Positions 36,373-45,263 of a stretch of 54,703 bases of DNA are shown piece after piece. The position numbers and the translations under genes are program-made. The notes under the pieces were generated by a model. That model did no database searches, was not told where the DNA came from, and saw nothing but the letters and a program-made list of their open reading frames with translations. The stretch's first letter is position 1. Every line of letters begins with the position of its first letter. Source of the DNA: Hathewaya proteolytica DSM 3090 (GTDB lineage Bacteria; Bacillota; Clostridia; Clostridiales; Clostridiaceae); contig NZ_FRAD01000019.1 of assembly GCF_900142225.1 (NCBI RefSeq), positions 1 to 54,703 on the forward strand, read 5' to 3'.

Positions 36373-37132
36373 GTATATCACCGCCAGCTAAAAGTAAGGT
36401 TAAGGTGTCTGATATTTTTCTGTACATTTCATCGTCGTTCATACTGCCCCTGTACAGCTGATGGAATATCTCTCCATCTTTTATGAAAAGCACTCTTTCA
36501 GCATTGGAAGCTGCTCTAGTGCTGTGTGTTACCATTAGAATTGTCTGGCCCATGTGGTTTAAATCTGAAAATACATTTAATAATTCCCCTGTGGATTTTG
36601 TGTCTAGTGCACCTGTGGGCTCATCGGCTAAAAGGATCTCTGGTTCAGTGATTATGGCCCTTGCTATGGCTACACGTTGCTTTTGTCCACCAGATATTTC
36701 GTAAGGGAATTTCTTCAAAAGACCGGCAATATTTAGTTTTTTTGCTATGGGTTCTAACTTGGGCCTCATCTCATTATAGGTTTCCCCAGCCAACACTAAT
36801 GGCAAATAAATATTGTCCTCTACAGAGAAGTTGTCTAGCAAATTAAAATCCTGAAATACAAATCCTAAATGCTCTCTTCTGAACTTAGCAAGTTCTGATT
36901 CTTTTATTTCCACAGTGTTGCTATTGTTTAGAATAACCTCCCCATGGGTAGGTCTATCCATGGCAGCTAATATGTTTAAAAGGGTAGTTTTACCTGAACC
37001 CGACTCCCCCATGATAGCAACATACTCGCCCTTCTCCACGCTGAAATTTATATTTTTAAGGGCCTCTACCTTATTCCCTCCAAAACGAGTGGTATATATC
37101 TTTTTTAAATTTTTAACATCAAGTAGTGACAT
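36365..37132 (-). CDS. BceA-type ABC transporter ATPase
   Basis: 255 residues from ATG 37132, with GGGAG 10 bases upstream; the open frame continues 16 codons further without a ribosome site. Walker A GESGSGKTTLLN, signature ISGGQKQRVAIARA, Walker B ILLADEPTGALD, and H-loop VTHSTRAAS: all catalytic parts of a MacB/LolD/BceA-like ATPase are intact. It pairs with the FtsX-like permease that starts inside its end. A 133-bp gap to the kinase gene probably carries its own promoter, the usual target of the BceR regulator. Confidence 0.93.
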   Translation of the reverse strand: MSLLDVKNLKKIYTTRFGGNKVEALKNINFSVEKGEYVAIMGESGSGKTTLLNILAAMDRPTHGEVILNNSNTVEIKESELAKFRREHLGFVFQDFNLLDNFSVEDNIYLPLVLAGETYNEMRPKLEPIAKKLNIAGLLKKFPYEISGGQKQRVAIARAIITEPEILLADEPTGALDTKSTGELLNVFSDLNHMGQTILMVTHSTRAASNAERVLFIKDGEIFHQLYRGSMNDDEMYRKISDTLTLLLAGGDIHE

Positions 37133-37265
37133 AATATCTATACTCCCTTTCATCATAATTATTTTATACACAGTGGGCATTTATCCATGACCACACCCTA
37201 TATATTATAATAACAAAAAGAGAAACGCTTTGCCTTCCATCGGCCTTACATTTCCCCCTTTATCC

Positions 37266-38288
37266 TTACATGTTAGTAAGGTTTCTAAATATAATTTCTA
37301 CTTGAGTGCCCTTATTGACCTGAGAGTATATATTAATCCCATTATTTAATCTATCCAATATTGTCTTTGTAAGATACAATCCAATACCCGTGGATTTTTT
37401 CTCCATTCTGCCATTATAACCTGTGAACCCTCGTTGAAATATTCGCGGCAAATCTTCACTGCAAATACCTACACCAGTATCTTCAATTACAAGAATAAGA
37501 GAATTCTGCCCTTTCAGCGTTTTATTTTGTTTTTTAAGGTATATGGATATGGTGCCCTTTTTAGTATACTTTAAAGAATTGGACAAAATCTGCTTTAAGA
37601 CAAAAAGGATCCACTTCTCGTCCGTTACCACCTTCTCATTGAGATTGTCATCTAGTTTCAAAGAAATATTGCGGCCAATGAATACTCTAGAAAAATACTT
37701 TACTGCTTGTTTTACTATCTGCAAAAGATTATATTGCTGCAAAACAAGGTCGCTATTAAGACTATCCAACCGAATGTACTGAAGCATCATGTCCACATAT
37801 TGTTCAATTTCAAAAAGTTGATTTTTCATTTCCCTTGTGTAGCTCTTGTCAAGCTCATTTTCCTCATCCATGTCCTGAAGGAGAAGGTTAATGGCCGTTA
37901 TAGGGGTTTTAATCTGATGTGCCCATGTAGTTATAAATTCCCTATTATCAAAATTCACCTTATTCACGTCTCTAAGTCTCTGCAAAAGTACATACTCTAG
38001 CTGACATAACAATTCTTGATAATCTGACTCCATCTGTGTCTTTGGAGACTGCAATTGGTGCAAAGTAATGTCAATGTTGTTCTTATGTTGTTGCAGTTCC
38101 TTGTGCCTTATCAAATATTTTCTTAAATCAAACAAAACGTACATTAGCCAGAACGTAGCGCAAATCATGGCTGGATAAAGTGCGACTTTTGTAGGCACAT
38201 CACTTAGTTTAAACACCAAAGCAAACACAAATACACAGACTATATCAAATCCAATTCTAGGAATCTTCTCTTTTAAATAATTCATCAT
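37266..38288 (-). CDS. BceS-type intramembrane-sensing histidine kinase
   Basis: 340 residues. Two membrane helices (~13-28 and ~38-53) with almost no extracellular loop, the hallmark of BceS-like kinases that sense through the transporter. H-box FITTWAHQIKTPITAI (His about residue 125), N-box LKQILSNSLKYT, G1 VIEDTGVGI and G2 STGIGLYLTK of the HATPase domain. Its ATG overlaps the regulator stop by 4 bases. It likely forms a sensory complex with the BceAB-like transporter. Confidence 0.93.
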   Translation of the reverse strand: MMNYLKEKIPRIGFDIVCVFVFALVFKLSDVPTKVALYPAMICATFWLMYVLFDLRKYLIRHKELQQHKNNIDITLHQLQSPKTQMESDYQELLCQLEYVLLQRLRDVNKVNFDNREFITTWAHQIKTPITAINLLLQDMDEENELDKSYTREMKNQLFEIEQYVDMMLQYIRLDSLNSDLVLQQYNLLQIVKQAVKYFSRVFIGRNISLKLDDNLNEKVVTDEKWILFVLKQILSNSLKYTKKGTISIYLKKQNKTLKGQNSLILVIEDTGVGICSEDLPRIFQRGFTGYNGRMEKKSTGIGLYLTKTILDRLNNGINIYSQVNKGTQVEIIFRNLTNM

Positions 38289-38959
38289 AGATAATACCCT
38301 ATGCCCTTTTTAGTTTTGATGAAGTCGTCTGCACCTAATTCCTTCAACTTTTTTCTTATTCTCGTAATATTCACTGTAAGGGTATTGTCATCTACAAAAC
38401 AATCACTGTCCCACAATCTTATCATTAAGCTTTCCCGAGTTACTATTTCACCGCCATTTTCCATAAGCATCTGAAGGATCTTAAACTCATTTTTTGTAAG
38501 TTCTACACACTGATCTTTATAGGTAACCTTGGCATCTCCCAAGTTCAGAAAAACACCATGGTACTCCATCAAGTTCATATTGCTTTTAAAGGAATAACTC
38601 CTTCTTATAAGCGCACTTACCTTGGCCCTTAATACCGACAAATCAAAGGGCTTTGCAATGAAATCGTCACCACCCATGTCCATAGCCATTACAATATCCA
38701 TATTTTGATTAGCTGAAGAAATGAAAATTATAGGGACCTTGGAAAACTTTCTAATCTCTGAACACCAGTAAAAGCCATTATAAAAAGGTAGCATTATGTC
38801 TAGGAGAATTAACTCAGGTGAAAACTTGGAAACTTCCTTTACTACATTGGCGAAATCATTGACACAATAAATCTCATATCCCCATTTTGTAAGATACTTC
38901 TCCATGGATGACGCAATGACCTCATCATCCTCCACAATTAAAATTTTATAGTTTTCCAC
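38285..38959 (-). CDS. BceR-type OmpR-family response regulator
   Basis: 224 residues from GTG 38959, with GGGGAGA 6 bases upstream. An ATG 18 codons earlier has no such site and its extension is not family-like. Receiver: acidic pair VEDD, phospho-acceptor Asp in LILLDIMLP, and Lys in DDFIAKPF. C-terminal winged helix: LTKNEFKILQML...TRESLMIRLW...VDDNTLTVNITRIRKKL. Regulates the neighbouring transporter promoter by analogy with BceR. Confidence 0.93.
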   Translation of the reverse strand: MENYKILIVEDDEVIASSMEKYLTKWGYEIYCVNDFANVVKEVSKFSPELILLDIMLPFYNGFYWCSEIRKFSKVPIIFISSANQNMDIVMAMDMGGDDFIAKPFDLSVLRAKVSALIRRSYSFKSNMNLMEYHGVFLNLGDAKVTYKDQCVELTKNEFKILQMLMENGGEIVTRESLMIRLWDSDCFVDDNTLTVNITRIRKKLKELGADDFIKTKKGIGYYL

Positions 38960-39042
38960 TATACATCTCCCCTTGCAAAGAAATGCCCAAAAGTCAATGT
39001 TACTCTTGTGCACCCCTATCTAAACTCACTATTGCAGAATAC

Positions 39043-40053
39043 CTACAGCAATTCATCCAGTTGTTCAATATTTTCTATAGTAAACAAACTCTTTATTGCT
39101 TTCTCTATGCTCTCTATGCTGGCACACTGAACTTTCGCTCTGTATTGATTTGCATCATCTTTAAACTTTTCACTTATTAGCTCTAAAAGAAGTGTTGCCT
39201 TAATATTTTTAAGTTCTTCCTTCATTTTTAAATTTTCTTCTTCTACCCTGTTCTTTTCCTCTTTGGCTCTGTTTAAATCCTGCTTAACGCTATCCCTCTC
39301 TTTTTCTGCTTCCTCAAGTTCTTCCTTGACTTTATTCATTTTATATTCTGCGTACTTTTTCTTAGACATCTCATCCATGAGATATTTTTCTCTGGCAAGA
39401 TATCTTTGATATTCAAGCTCATCTGCACTTAACTTATTCATAATATCAACTGCCACCCCTATCTCTTCTTTATTTTTTGATAACTTAGTTAATATATTTG
39501 TATCACCATTAGGTTCACACTCTTTAAGGAACGTAACCCACCCCTCTAAATCATTGAGTTCTGATATATTCTTATTGTGTTCAAACTTATTAAGTTCTAG
39601 ATAATGAATTTCTAAATCCTCAGTAAATGCAAAATTATCATCTCTTTCCTTTACAAGAAATACATTGTGAAATTTATTGTTTTCCTTAATGAGATTAAAA
39701 TCAAGAATGTTTATTACGATGCTTTTCTTTAAGTCATAATAATAATTACTTTTCTTCAGTGTTTCACAATATAATTTTGCCCAATAATATAGACTCCTTC
39801 TTTTATAGTCGTCCACATCATTTATCTGAACTTCTATATCTATTAATTCACCCTTTTCTGTTTTAACTTTAATATCCATTATAGATTGTTTATCTTGCTC
39901 TATTTCCCTATCATTAAATGGGTTTAAATACACTATTTCCTTTATTTTGTTCCTATCTTTTAATTCAAGAACAGAATTAAGAAAATCCTTTAATATACGC
40001 TCACTTTTTTCACCATCACCCGCAAAAACTTTTTTAAATGCAAAATCTACCTT
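39043..40053 (-). pseudogene. 5'-truncated Rpn/PDDEXK_2 family nuclease
   Basis: The frame is open from 40053 and encodes VDFAFKKVFAGDGEKSERIL and then YLNPFNDREIEQDKQSIMDIKV, the normal start of Rpn recombination-promoting nucleases, but a stop at 40054-40056 cuts it off. The usual first ~8-10 residues and a start codon are missing. The nuclease core D-x-K...EVQ (SIMDIKVKTEKGELIDIEVQ) is present. The C-terminal half is a long Glu/Lys coiled coil (~residues 200-260), also family-typical. A shortened protein could start at the ATG 39933, losing the first helix. The break is 9 bases from the end of the blaR1-like gene, suggesting a deletion joined the two. Confidence 0.75.
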
Positions 40054-40061
40054 TTAAATAC

Positions 40062-43000
40062 TTAATTATATCTTATCCTACTAAGCTCTATGCAATCTCC
40101 ATTCATAAGGAGCAATGCTTTGTCCGCACCATTGCTGTCCACACTATCCTTGCCCATAATAATGGTCATAGGAGTTTCGTTATTTAGATAATTTGGCTTT
40201 ACCCATATAATTTCCTGTGACGTTATGCCTAAGGATTTTAGGGAAATATTATTGTCCTTTTCGAATTGTGATGCCGACAAAGTTTTTTCTTCATACTTTA
40301 CCCCATATCCGGAATAAATCAACTTGCTATAAGATTTATCATAAACTGACAAAGTATTTTCAAGGAAAAACAAGTTGTTGCCACTACTGGTTTTTGCGTT
40401 GTTTAGCTTTTCCATGGTGACACCACTATTATTTTTTACAATGCTAGTAGCTTCCCATTGATCCATATAAATTGGCCTATTTTCTCTTTTATGCTTGTAA
40501 ATATCTTTATCTATAGACCAGCTTTCAACTTTATCCTGCTTAATGTTTACACTAAAGGTATTTTCCTTAAATTCATATACACACCTTTGAATCTCACCAT
40601 CTCCATTGCCACTGATGATTTTTTCGCTATTATAATTAGTGCCATAAAGCTTTTCCATGGTAGCTTTGCTGTCTCCAACCTTTAATCCCGCATTGCTTAC
40701 TATGCTAGGATCAGATACATCTATAGAATATAAGGATTCCTTTGCATCTTTCGTGGTAAATGTTAATCCCATGTTTTCTATATGGCATTGCACATCTCCC
40801 CACTTCATATCTGAAGGATAGCTCGTTATGGCAGTAGTATTAGGGTTGTATATACCCTGCTTAAACATGAGTTTTTCAGCATCTTGCCTTGGCATACCCA
40901 AATAGAAAGTAGAGTTTTTGTCTACCACCTTTTCATTAATATTTACATTGGCTAACTTGTAGATACTCTGTCCAATTTCATTGAAACAACTCATAATTTG
41001 CTCTGAGCTTTTATTATTTAAACCATAAAAATTATCACCTAGGAAGAAATTATTTTCCACATCGTAATCTACTATTGGTATATTTATCATACTGCCATCA
41101 GCTTTGCTAAGGTTAAGCACCACATCACACATTGTTATATATGGTATATAGTTGGATGGTTGTGTGTTCAATGTCCCCTTCTTTAAAGAAGCCACAATCT
41201 TGCTAATTTCTTCGCTGTCACTTAAGATCTGTTCCTTTTCATCAATTTCAACTTTCGTACTGCTCCAATACTCATTATATCTAACTAGCTTGGCTTGCTT
41301 TATATCTTTAATATCATCCATACTGAAAGTTTCATATCCGCACCTTGCCTTGGCCGTATCAAGAGCCCACTGGTTCACCTTTATATCTTTACCATCTATG
41401 ACTACTCTGATACCCTTCTCTATGGCATTTTTTAAAATATTATTGTCACTATCCGAAACATTTTTTTCACTGGACATGGCCTTGTTTTTTTCTTCACCCT
41501 TTAAAGCCACATACTCCGTTTTCTTTCTATTACCCTTCCACACTTTGGTTTCTATAAAATCTTTATTTTCAAGGGTGGAAAGTTGAGCATTTCGCTTTAC
41601 CACATCCTCTAAATAAGCTAATCCCTCTTCACCAAATTTAAAATTCTCCATAGCTTCAGCTATCTGCTTATTGCTGTCACTGTTTACTGATACTATAATT
41701 TTGCCATTATCCAAGCTTACACAATTGTCCATATTCTTCAATAGGTACACACCTTTTGGAGAATAATCCTCATATTTTTGGAAAACTATATTTTCAATTT
41801 TATCATTATTAGAACCATCTTTAAAGTTATAAGCCATTTGCAAGTCCATTATAGGGCTTTGCTTTTTATTGCAAATACCAATGGCATATCTAACAGGCTC
41901 TGATGTACCCTGTGAATTCTTTGATGATTCATATATTTTAAAATCGTAGTCCTCTTTAAAAGGAATAGATGATATAAATTTCTCCCCTTCTTCACGGGTG
42001 GATTCCTTAGCCCCTGGCACCACTGCCAAACTCATCACATTGTCAACTCTCTTTTGCAATAGTTCAAGGTCCTTGTTGATTTTTTCGCCTGCACCCAATG
42101 TATTATTATCTGAAGTAACTGCATTTTTTCCGCCGAAGGACACCAACAAGGTTACTCCAATCATTGCTATAAAAATAAATGACGCCAATGCTATACCTCT
42201 GTTCTTTTTCTTAATATTCATAATATGGGTTAGTCTCTCCTTTACCTGATTTTTCTTTCCTCCAAAGCTGCTGGAGAATAATAAATTCTGTCCTGACTTC
42301 ATGGTGACACATTTTAAAATCACTTCGCAATAGGACTTTCGCTTTTCCGCACCAATTACCTTTGATACACCTTCATCGCATAAAATCTCCATATCCTTGG
42401 ACATCTCTCTTGTCATGAGGTACACAAAGGGATTAAACCAGTACAAGCTATTAATCATGGCAAATAAAAATTTTATGGTAGCATGGTGTTTTTTCACATG
42501 AGTAAGTTCATGGGCAAGTATATAGTAAAGTTCTTCTTCACTGTAATCATCATAGGTAAGATATAGTACAGGCTTCCTACAGCCCATTACCAAGGGCGAG
42601 TCCACCATATGAGTGCTTCTAAAATCTATAATTTTATTTACACCTAAAGTCTTTCTTATGGACCTTAGCTGAGATCTCACTTCCACGTCTTGCATAACCT
42701 GCGAAGACTTTTTCAGTTTCTTTTTCATCATAATATACATGAAAATATTGTATATCATCATTATCAAAGCACCAAAAATCCACACAATAAAAATAATACT
42801 TGATGTGTTGTAAAAGCTTCCCCTCTGCTGTTGCAAATCCTCTAGCCACATACTTGCCCAAGTCTCCGCCCTTTTTTCTCCATTACTGGGTACTTGTCCA
42901 TTTACATTTCCACCTAATATATTACCATTGATATCTGATATCCCACTAACGGTTCCTGATCCTTTACTGTTGGTAGCTGATACCTTACTAGGATTGTTTG

Positions 43001-43391
43001 TCACCCTACTATTAGTGCCTGTCACTTTATTGTTATTGTCCGTAATTTCACCATTGCTGCCTGTAACTTTATTGTTAGAATTTATGGCTTTATTGGCAGT
43101 GTTATAACTATTAATGGCTGTTATACTATCCTGTCCACCTTTAATTTCTGCACCATTTTGTGATACTGCCACATACTTTTTAATTATCTCACTATTTAGT
43201 AAATCTAGCCTCATGTTATTCATGGACAAATCAAAGGGAAGCAATAGCCTTATGCCTATGATAATCCATGCGCAATATCTCCATGTGCGCCTCAGCTTTT
43301 TGTCCACCAAAGGCGTTAAAATCTTTATTGCCACAATGAGTATGGAACATAAAATAGATAAAAATATAACATAAGATATATTAAATTGCAT
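40062..43391 (-). CDS. BlaR1/MecR1-like M56 membrane metalloprotease with large C-terminal extension
   Basis: 1109 residues. N-terminal helices (residues 5-22, 38-53), an Asn/Gly/Val-rich linker (~100-165, repeats like NNKVTG, NSRVTNN), a third helix (~197-221), then the M56 zinc site ILAHELTHVKKHH at 294-298 with YWFNPFVYLMTREM and ILCDEGV downstream, and a fourth helix near 400-420. In BlaR1 this protease domain signals to BlaI. Instead of a penicillin-binding sensor, the extracellular part (~430-1109) is a long region I do not recognise, without the SxxK motif as far as I can see. No blaI gene is adjacent. A related truncated copy lies just upstream (43608-45056). Confidence 0.8.
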   Translation of the reverse strand: MQFNISYVIFLSILCSILIVAIKILTPLVDKKLRRTWRYCAWIIIGIRLLLPFDLSMNNMRLDLLNSEIIKKYVAVSQNGAEIKGGQDSITAINSYNTANKAINSNNKVTGSNGEITDNNNKVTGTNSRVTNNPSKVSATNSKGSGTVSGISDINGNILGGNVNGQVPSNGEKRAETWASMWLEDLQQQRGSFYNTSSIIFIVWIFGALIMMIYNIFMYIMMKKKLKKSSQVMQDVEVRSQLRSIRKTLGVNKIIDFRSTHMVDSPLVMGCRKPVLYLTYDDYSEEELYYILAHELTHVKKHHATIKFLFAMINSLYWFNPFVYLMTREMSKDMEILCDEGVSKVIGAEKRKSYCEVILKCVTMKSGQNLLFSSSFGGKKNQVKERLTHIMNIKKKNRGIALASFIFIAMIGVTLLVSFGGKNAVTSDNNTLGAGEKINKDLELLQKRVDNVMSLAVVPGAKESTREEGEKFISSIPFKEDYDFKIYESSKNSQGTSEPVRYAIGICNKKQSPIMDLQMAYNFKDGSNNDKIENIVFQKYEDYSPKGVYLLKNMDNCVSLDNGKIIVSVNSDSNKQIAEAMENFKFGEEGLAYLEDVVKRNAQLSTLENKDFIETKVWKGNRKKTEYVALKGEEKNKAMSSEKNVSDSDNNILKNAIEKGIRVVIDGKDIKVNQWALDTAKARCGYETFSMDDIKDIKQAKLVRYNEYWSSTKVEIDEKEQILSDSEEISKIVASLKKGTLNTQPSNYIPYITMCDVVLNLSKADGSMINIPIVDYDVENNFFLGDNFYGLNNKSSEQIMSCFNEIGQSIYKLANVNINEKVVDKNSTFYLGMPRQDAEKLMFKQGIYNPNTTAITSYPSDMKWGDVQCHIENMGLTFTTKDAKESLYSIDVSDPSIVSNAGLKVGDSKATMEKLYGTNYNSEKIISGNGDGEIQRCVYEFKENTFSVNIKQDKVESWSIDKDIYKHKRENRPIYMDQWEATSIVKNNSGVTMEKLNNAKTSSGNNLFFLENTLSVYDKSYSKLIYSGYGVKYEEKTLSASQFEKDNNISLKSLGITSQEIIWVKPNYLNNETPMTIIMGKDSVDSNGADKALLLMNGDCIELSRIRYN

Positions 43392-43607
43392 ATTAACCCC
43401 CCTTTTTTCAGTGAGCTAGCGTAAAGTTTTTTACACTAACCGCCATGAATTCACGGACACATAGTCCTATATTATTTCATTCGCTGAAACTCCATTTATT
43501 TTTTTATTATTTTTTATTACATTTTAATTATACACCAAGATTTAACCTTATCACCCTGAATATATACTTGGAAATCTTTTTTTGTAAACTTTTCCATGTC
43601 TTCTTAA

Positions 43608-45056
43608 CTATTTGCCAAAGGAATCATAAACCTTTTGTAAATTGTTCTGACTAATCTTGTACCAATATCCATTTTCCATTATTACAGCCGCTTCCTTGTG
43701 CTCAGATGAGAGTTTTGATAGTTTAATTTTAATTTCCATGCCATCATCTCTTGTCAGGGTTAAAATTCTTACATTATAATCATCTGGTACACTATTAATT
43801 CCTTCTTCGTTAGATGTAGACTTTAAGGCATCCAAAATAATTTTCAGCTGCTGTGAATCACTTACAGTCTCCTCTTTAAAAATTACAGTTTTCTCGTCCA
43901 AATCGTAGTTCTGCGTACTATTTATATTATACTTCTGTAAACTAGCCTTTTTTATATTTTTTAAGTCTTCTATATTATAGTCGTCAAAATTGCATCTAGT
44001 TTTTATTAAATTCATAAAATATTGTCCTGGGAATCCATTCTCACATTCATACTCTTTATTATCCATAGAAAAAGTAACTGTATGAAAAATAGCTGTGCTA
44101 GCTGCCTTATTTCTTATAGGCTGATTTTTCTTAAATTCTTCTTGGATTTTCTGCTTTTCCTCCTGATTTAAAACTATATATTCCGATGAACCAAACACAT
44201 CATTGGTAATGTCTAATTTTGATACTTTAATATAGTCCTCATTCACTGGTGGCATTACCTTTACATTTCTTTTTATAGTATCCTCTAAATATGATATCTG
44301 CATGTTTCCATAGTTAAGTCTCTGGAATGGCAGATATATTCTTTCATTTTGATTGCATTGAAGCACAACCGCTATATTACCACCACATAAGGTAGCACAC
44401 CTGTCCATGCCCTTCAATTTGTATACTTCTTTACGATCATTATTCTCATGCTTACACAAAATCGTATTTTCAACAGCACCATCTTTTTCAGTTTTAGCAA
44501 AATCATAATCACAGAACATTCCCTTAAGTGGACTTTCTTTTTTATTGCATATACCTATGGCATACCTTATAGGTTTATCCACCCCATTTTCCCTGCAATT
44601 TGATTCATAAGTTACAAAATCAAAATCCTGTCTAAAGGGAATCTGTTGCAAGAACTGTTCTGAATCCTTTGCTGTAGATTTTTTACAATCCCCTATAATA
44701 GCATTGTTCATTACGTTGACAATTCTTCCTTGAAGCATGGCAAGGGCTTCCTTGTCATGATCTTTCTTATCAATCTCCCCTGAAAGTATAGTACTATCTG
44801 AAAGTACTACATCATGCTTCTTAGAAACCACCTTATTGTTGCTATTGTTGCTATTGTTGCTATTGTTGTAAGATATAGCAAAAGTAAATCCGCCAAGAAT
44901 AGTACACACTATAGCCGATATAATTAACACATTTTTATTTCTATTATTCATAATATGAATTAACCTCTCTTTTACCTGTTTTCTTATTCCACCAAAACAT
45001 CTAGAAAAATGGATTGAACCATTGTATCCAAGCTCACATGTGGTATAGTTAGACAC
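43608..45056 (-). pseudogene. N-terminally truncated paralogue of the M56 sensor-protease
   Basis: 482 residues from a GTG at 45056. Residues ~8-35 (FGGIRKQVKERLIHIMN) match residues ~370-395 of the BlaR1-like neighbour (FGGKKNQVKERLTHIMN). A membrane helix (~42-62) and a homologous extracellular region follow (ESNCRENGVDKPIRYAIGICNKKESPL here, SEPVRYAIGICNKKQSPI there). The membrane and protease portion is absent. An NNSNNSNNSNN run is coded by 9-bp repeats at 44834-44866. The GTG overlaps a palindrome next to a promoter, so it may be a chance start produced by a deletion. It may be expressed as a membrane-tethered domain, but a pseudogene is more likely. Confidence 0.65.
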
Positions 45057-45126
45057 TTGCCTAACATACTTTTAGTATATTCTTGACCATACAATTTGTC
45101 AATAGTTGTTTAGGCATTTGCCTAAA
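45048..45126 (-). promoter_or_regulatory. Promoter bracketed by two similar palindromic operators
   Basis: Minus-strand TTGACA (45102-45097), 17 bp, TATACT (45079-45074). Upstream lies the perfect palindrome TTTAGGCA-TT-TGCCTAAA (45109-45126). Around the start point lies a second, imperfect one, GTTAGGCA-AG-TGTCTAAC (45065-45048). Two copies of the same half-site TTAGGCA flanking a promoter imply a dimeric repressor. The motif is reminiscent of DtxR/MntR-type boxes, but the family assignment is a guess. The gene it now faces is a truncated M56 paralogue. Confidence 0.7.
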
Positions 45127-45135
45127 TATTTTTCT

Positions 45136-45166
45136 CCATCACTGCCATCGCCAAAAGAGCCATATA
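45136..45166 (-). repeat. Dispersed intergenic repeat
   Basis: CCATCACTGCCATCGCCAAA-AGAGCCATATA, GGCGA-middle subtype, immediately beside the twin-operator promoter and before the terminator of the DUF1703 gene. Confidence 0.75.
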
Positions 45167-45207
45167 CACAAACTTTCAAAAATACATATGCTCAAATCCT
45201 TTGGCAA

Positions 45208-45250
45208 GAAAAAATGCCATGAAGATGTACACACACATCTCCATGGCATT
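45208..45250 (-). terminator. Terminator of the DUF1703 gene
   Basis: Minus-strand AATGCCATGGAGATG pairs with CATCTTCATGGCATT and is followed by TTTTTTC. 13 bases after the stop codon. Confidence 0.9.
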
Positions 45251-45263
45251 AGTTTTATACTAT

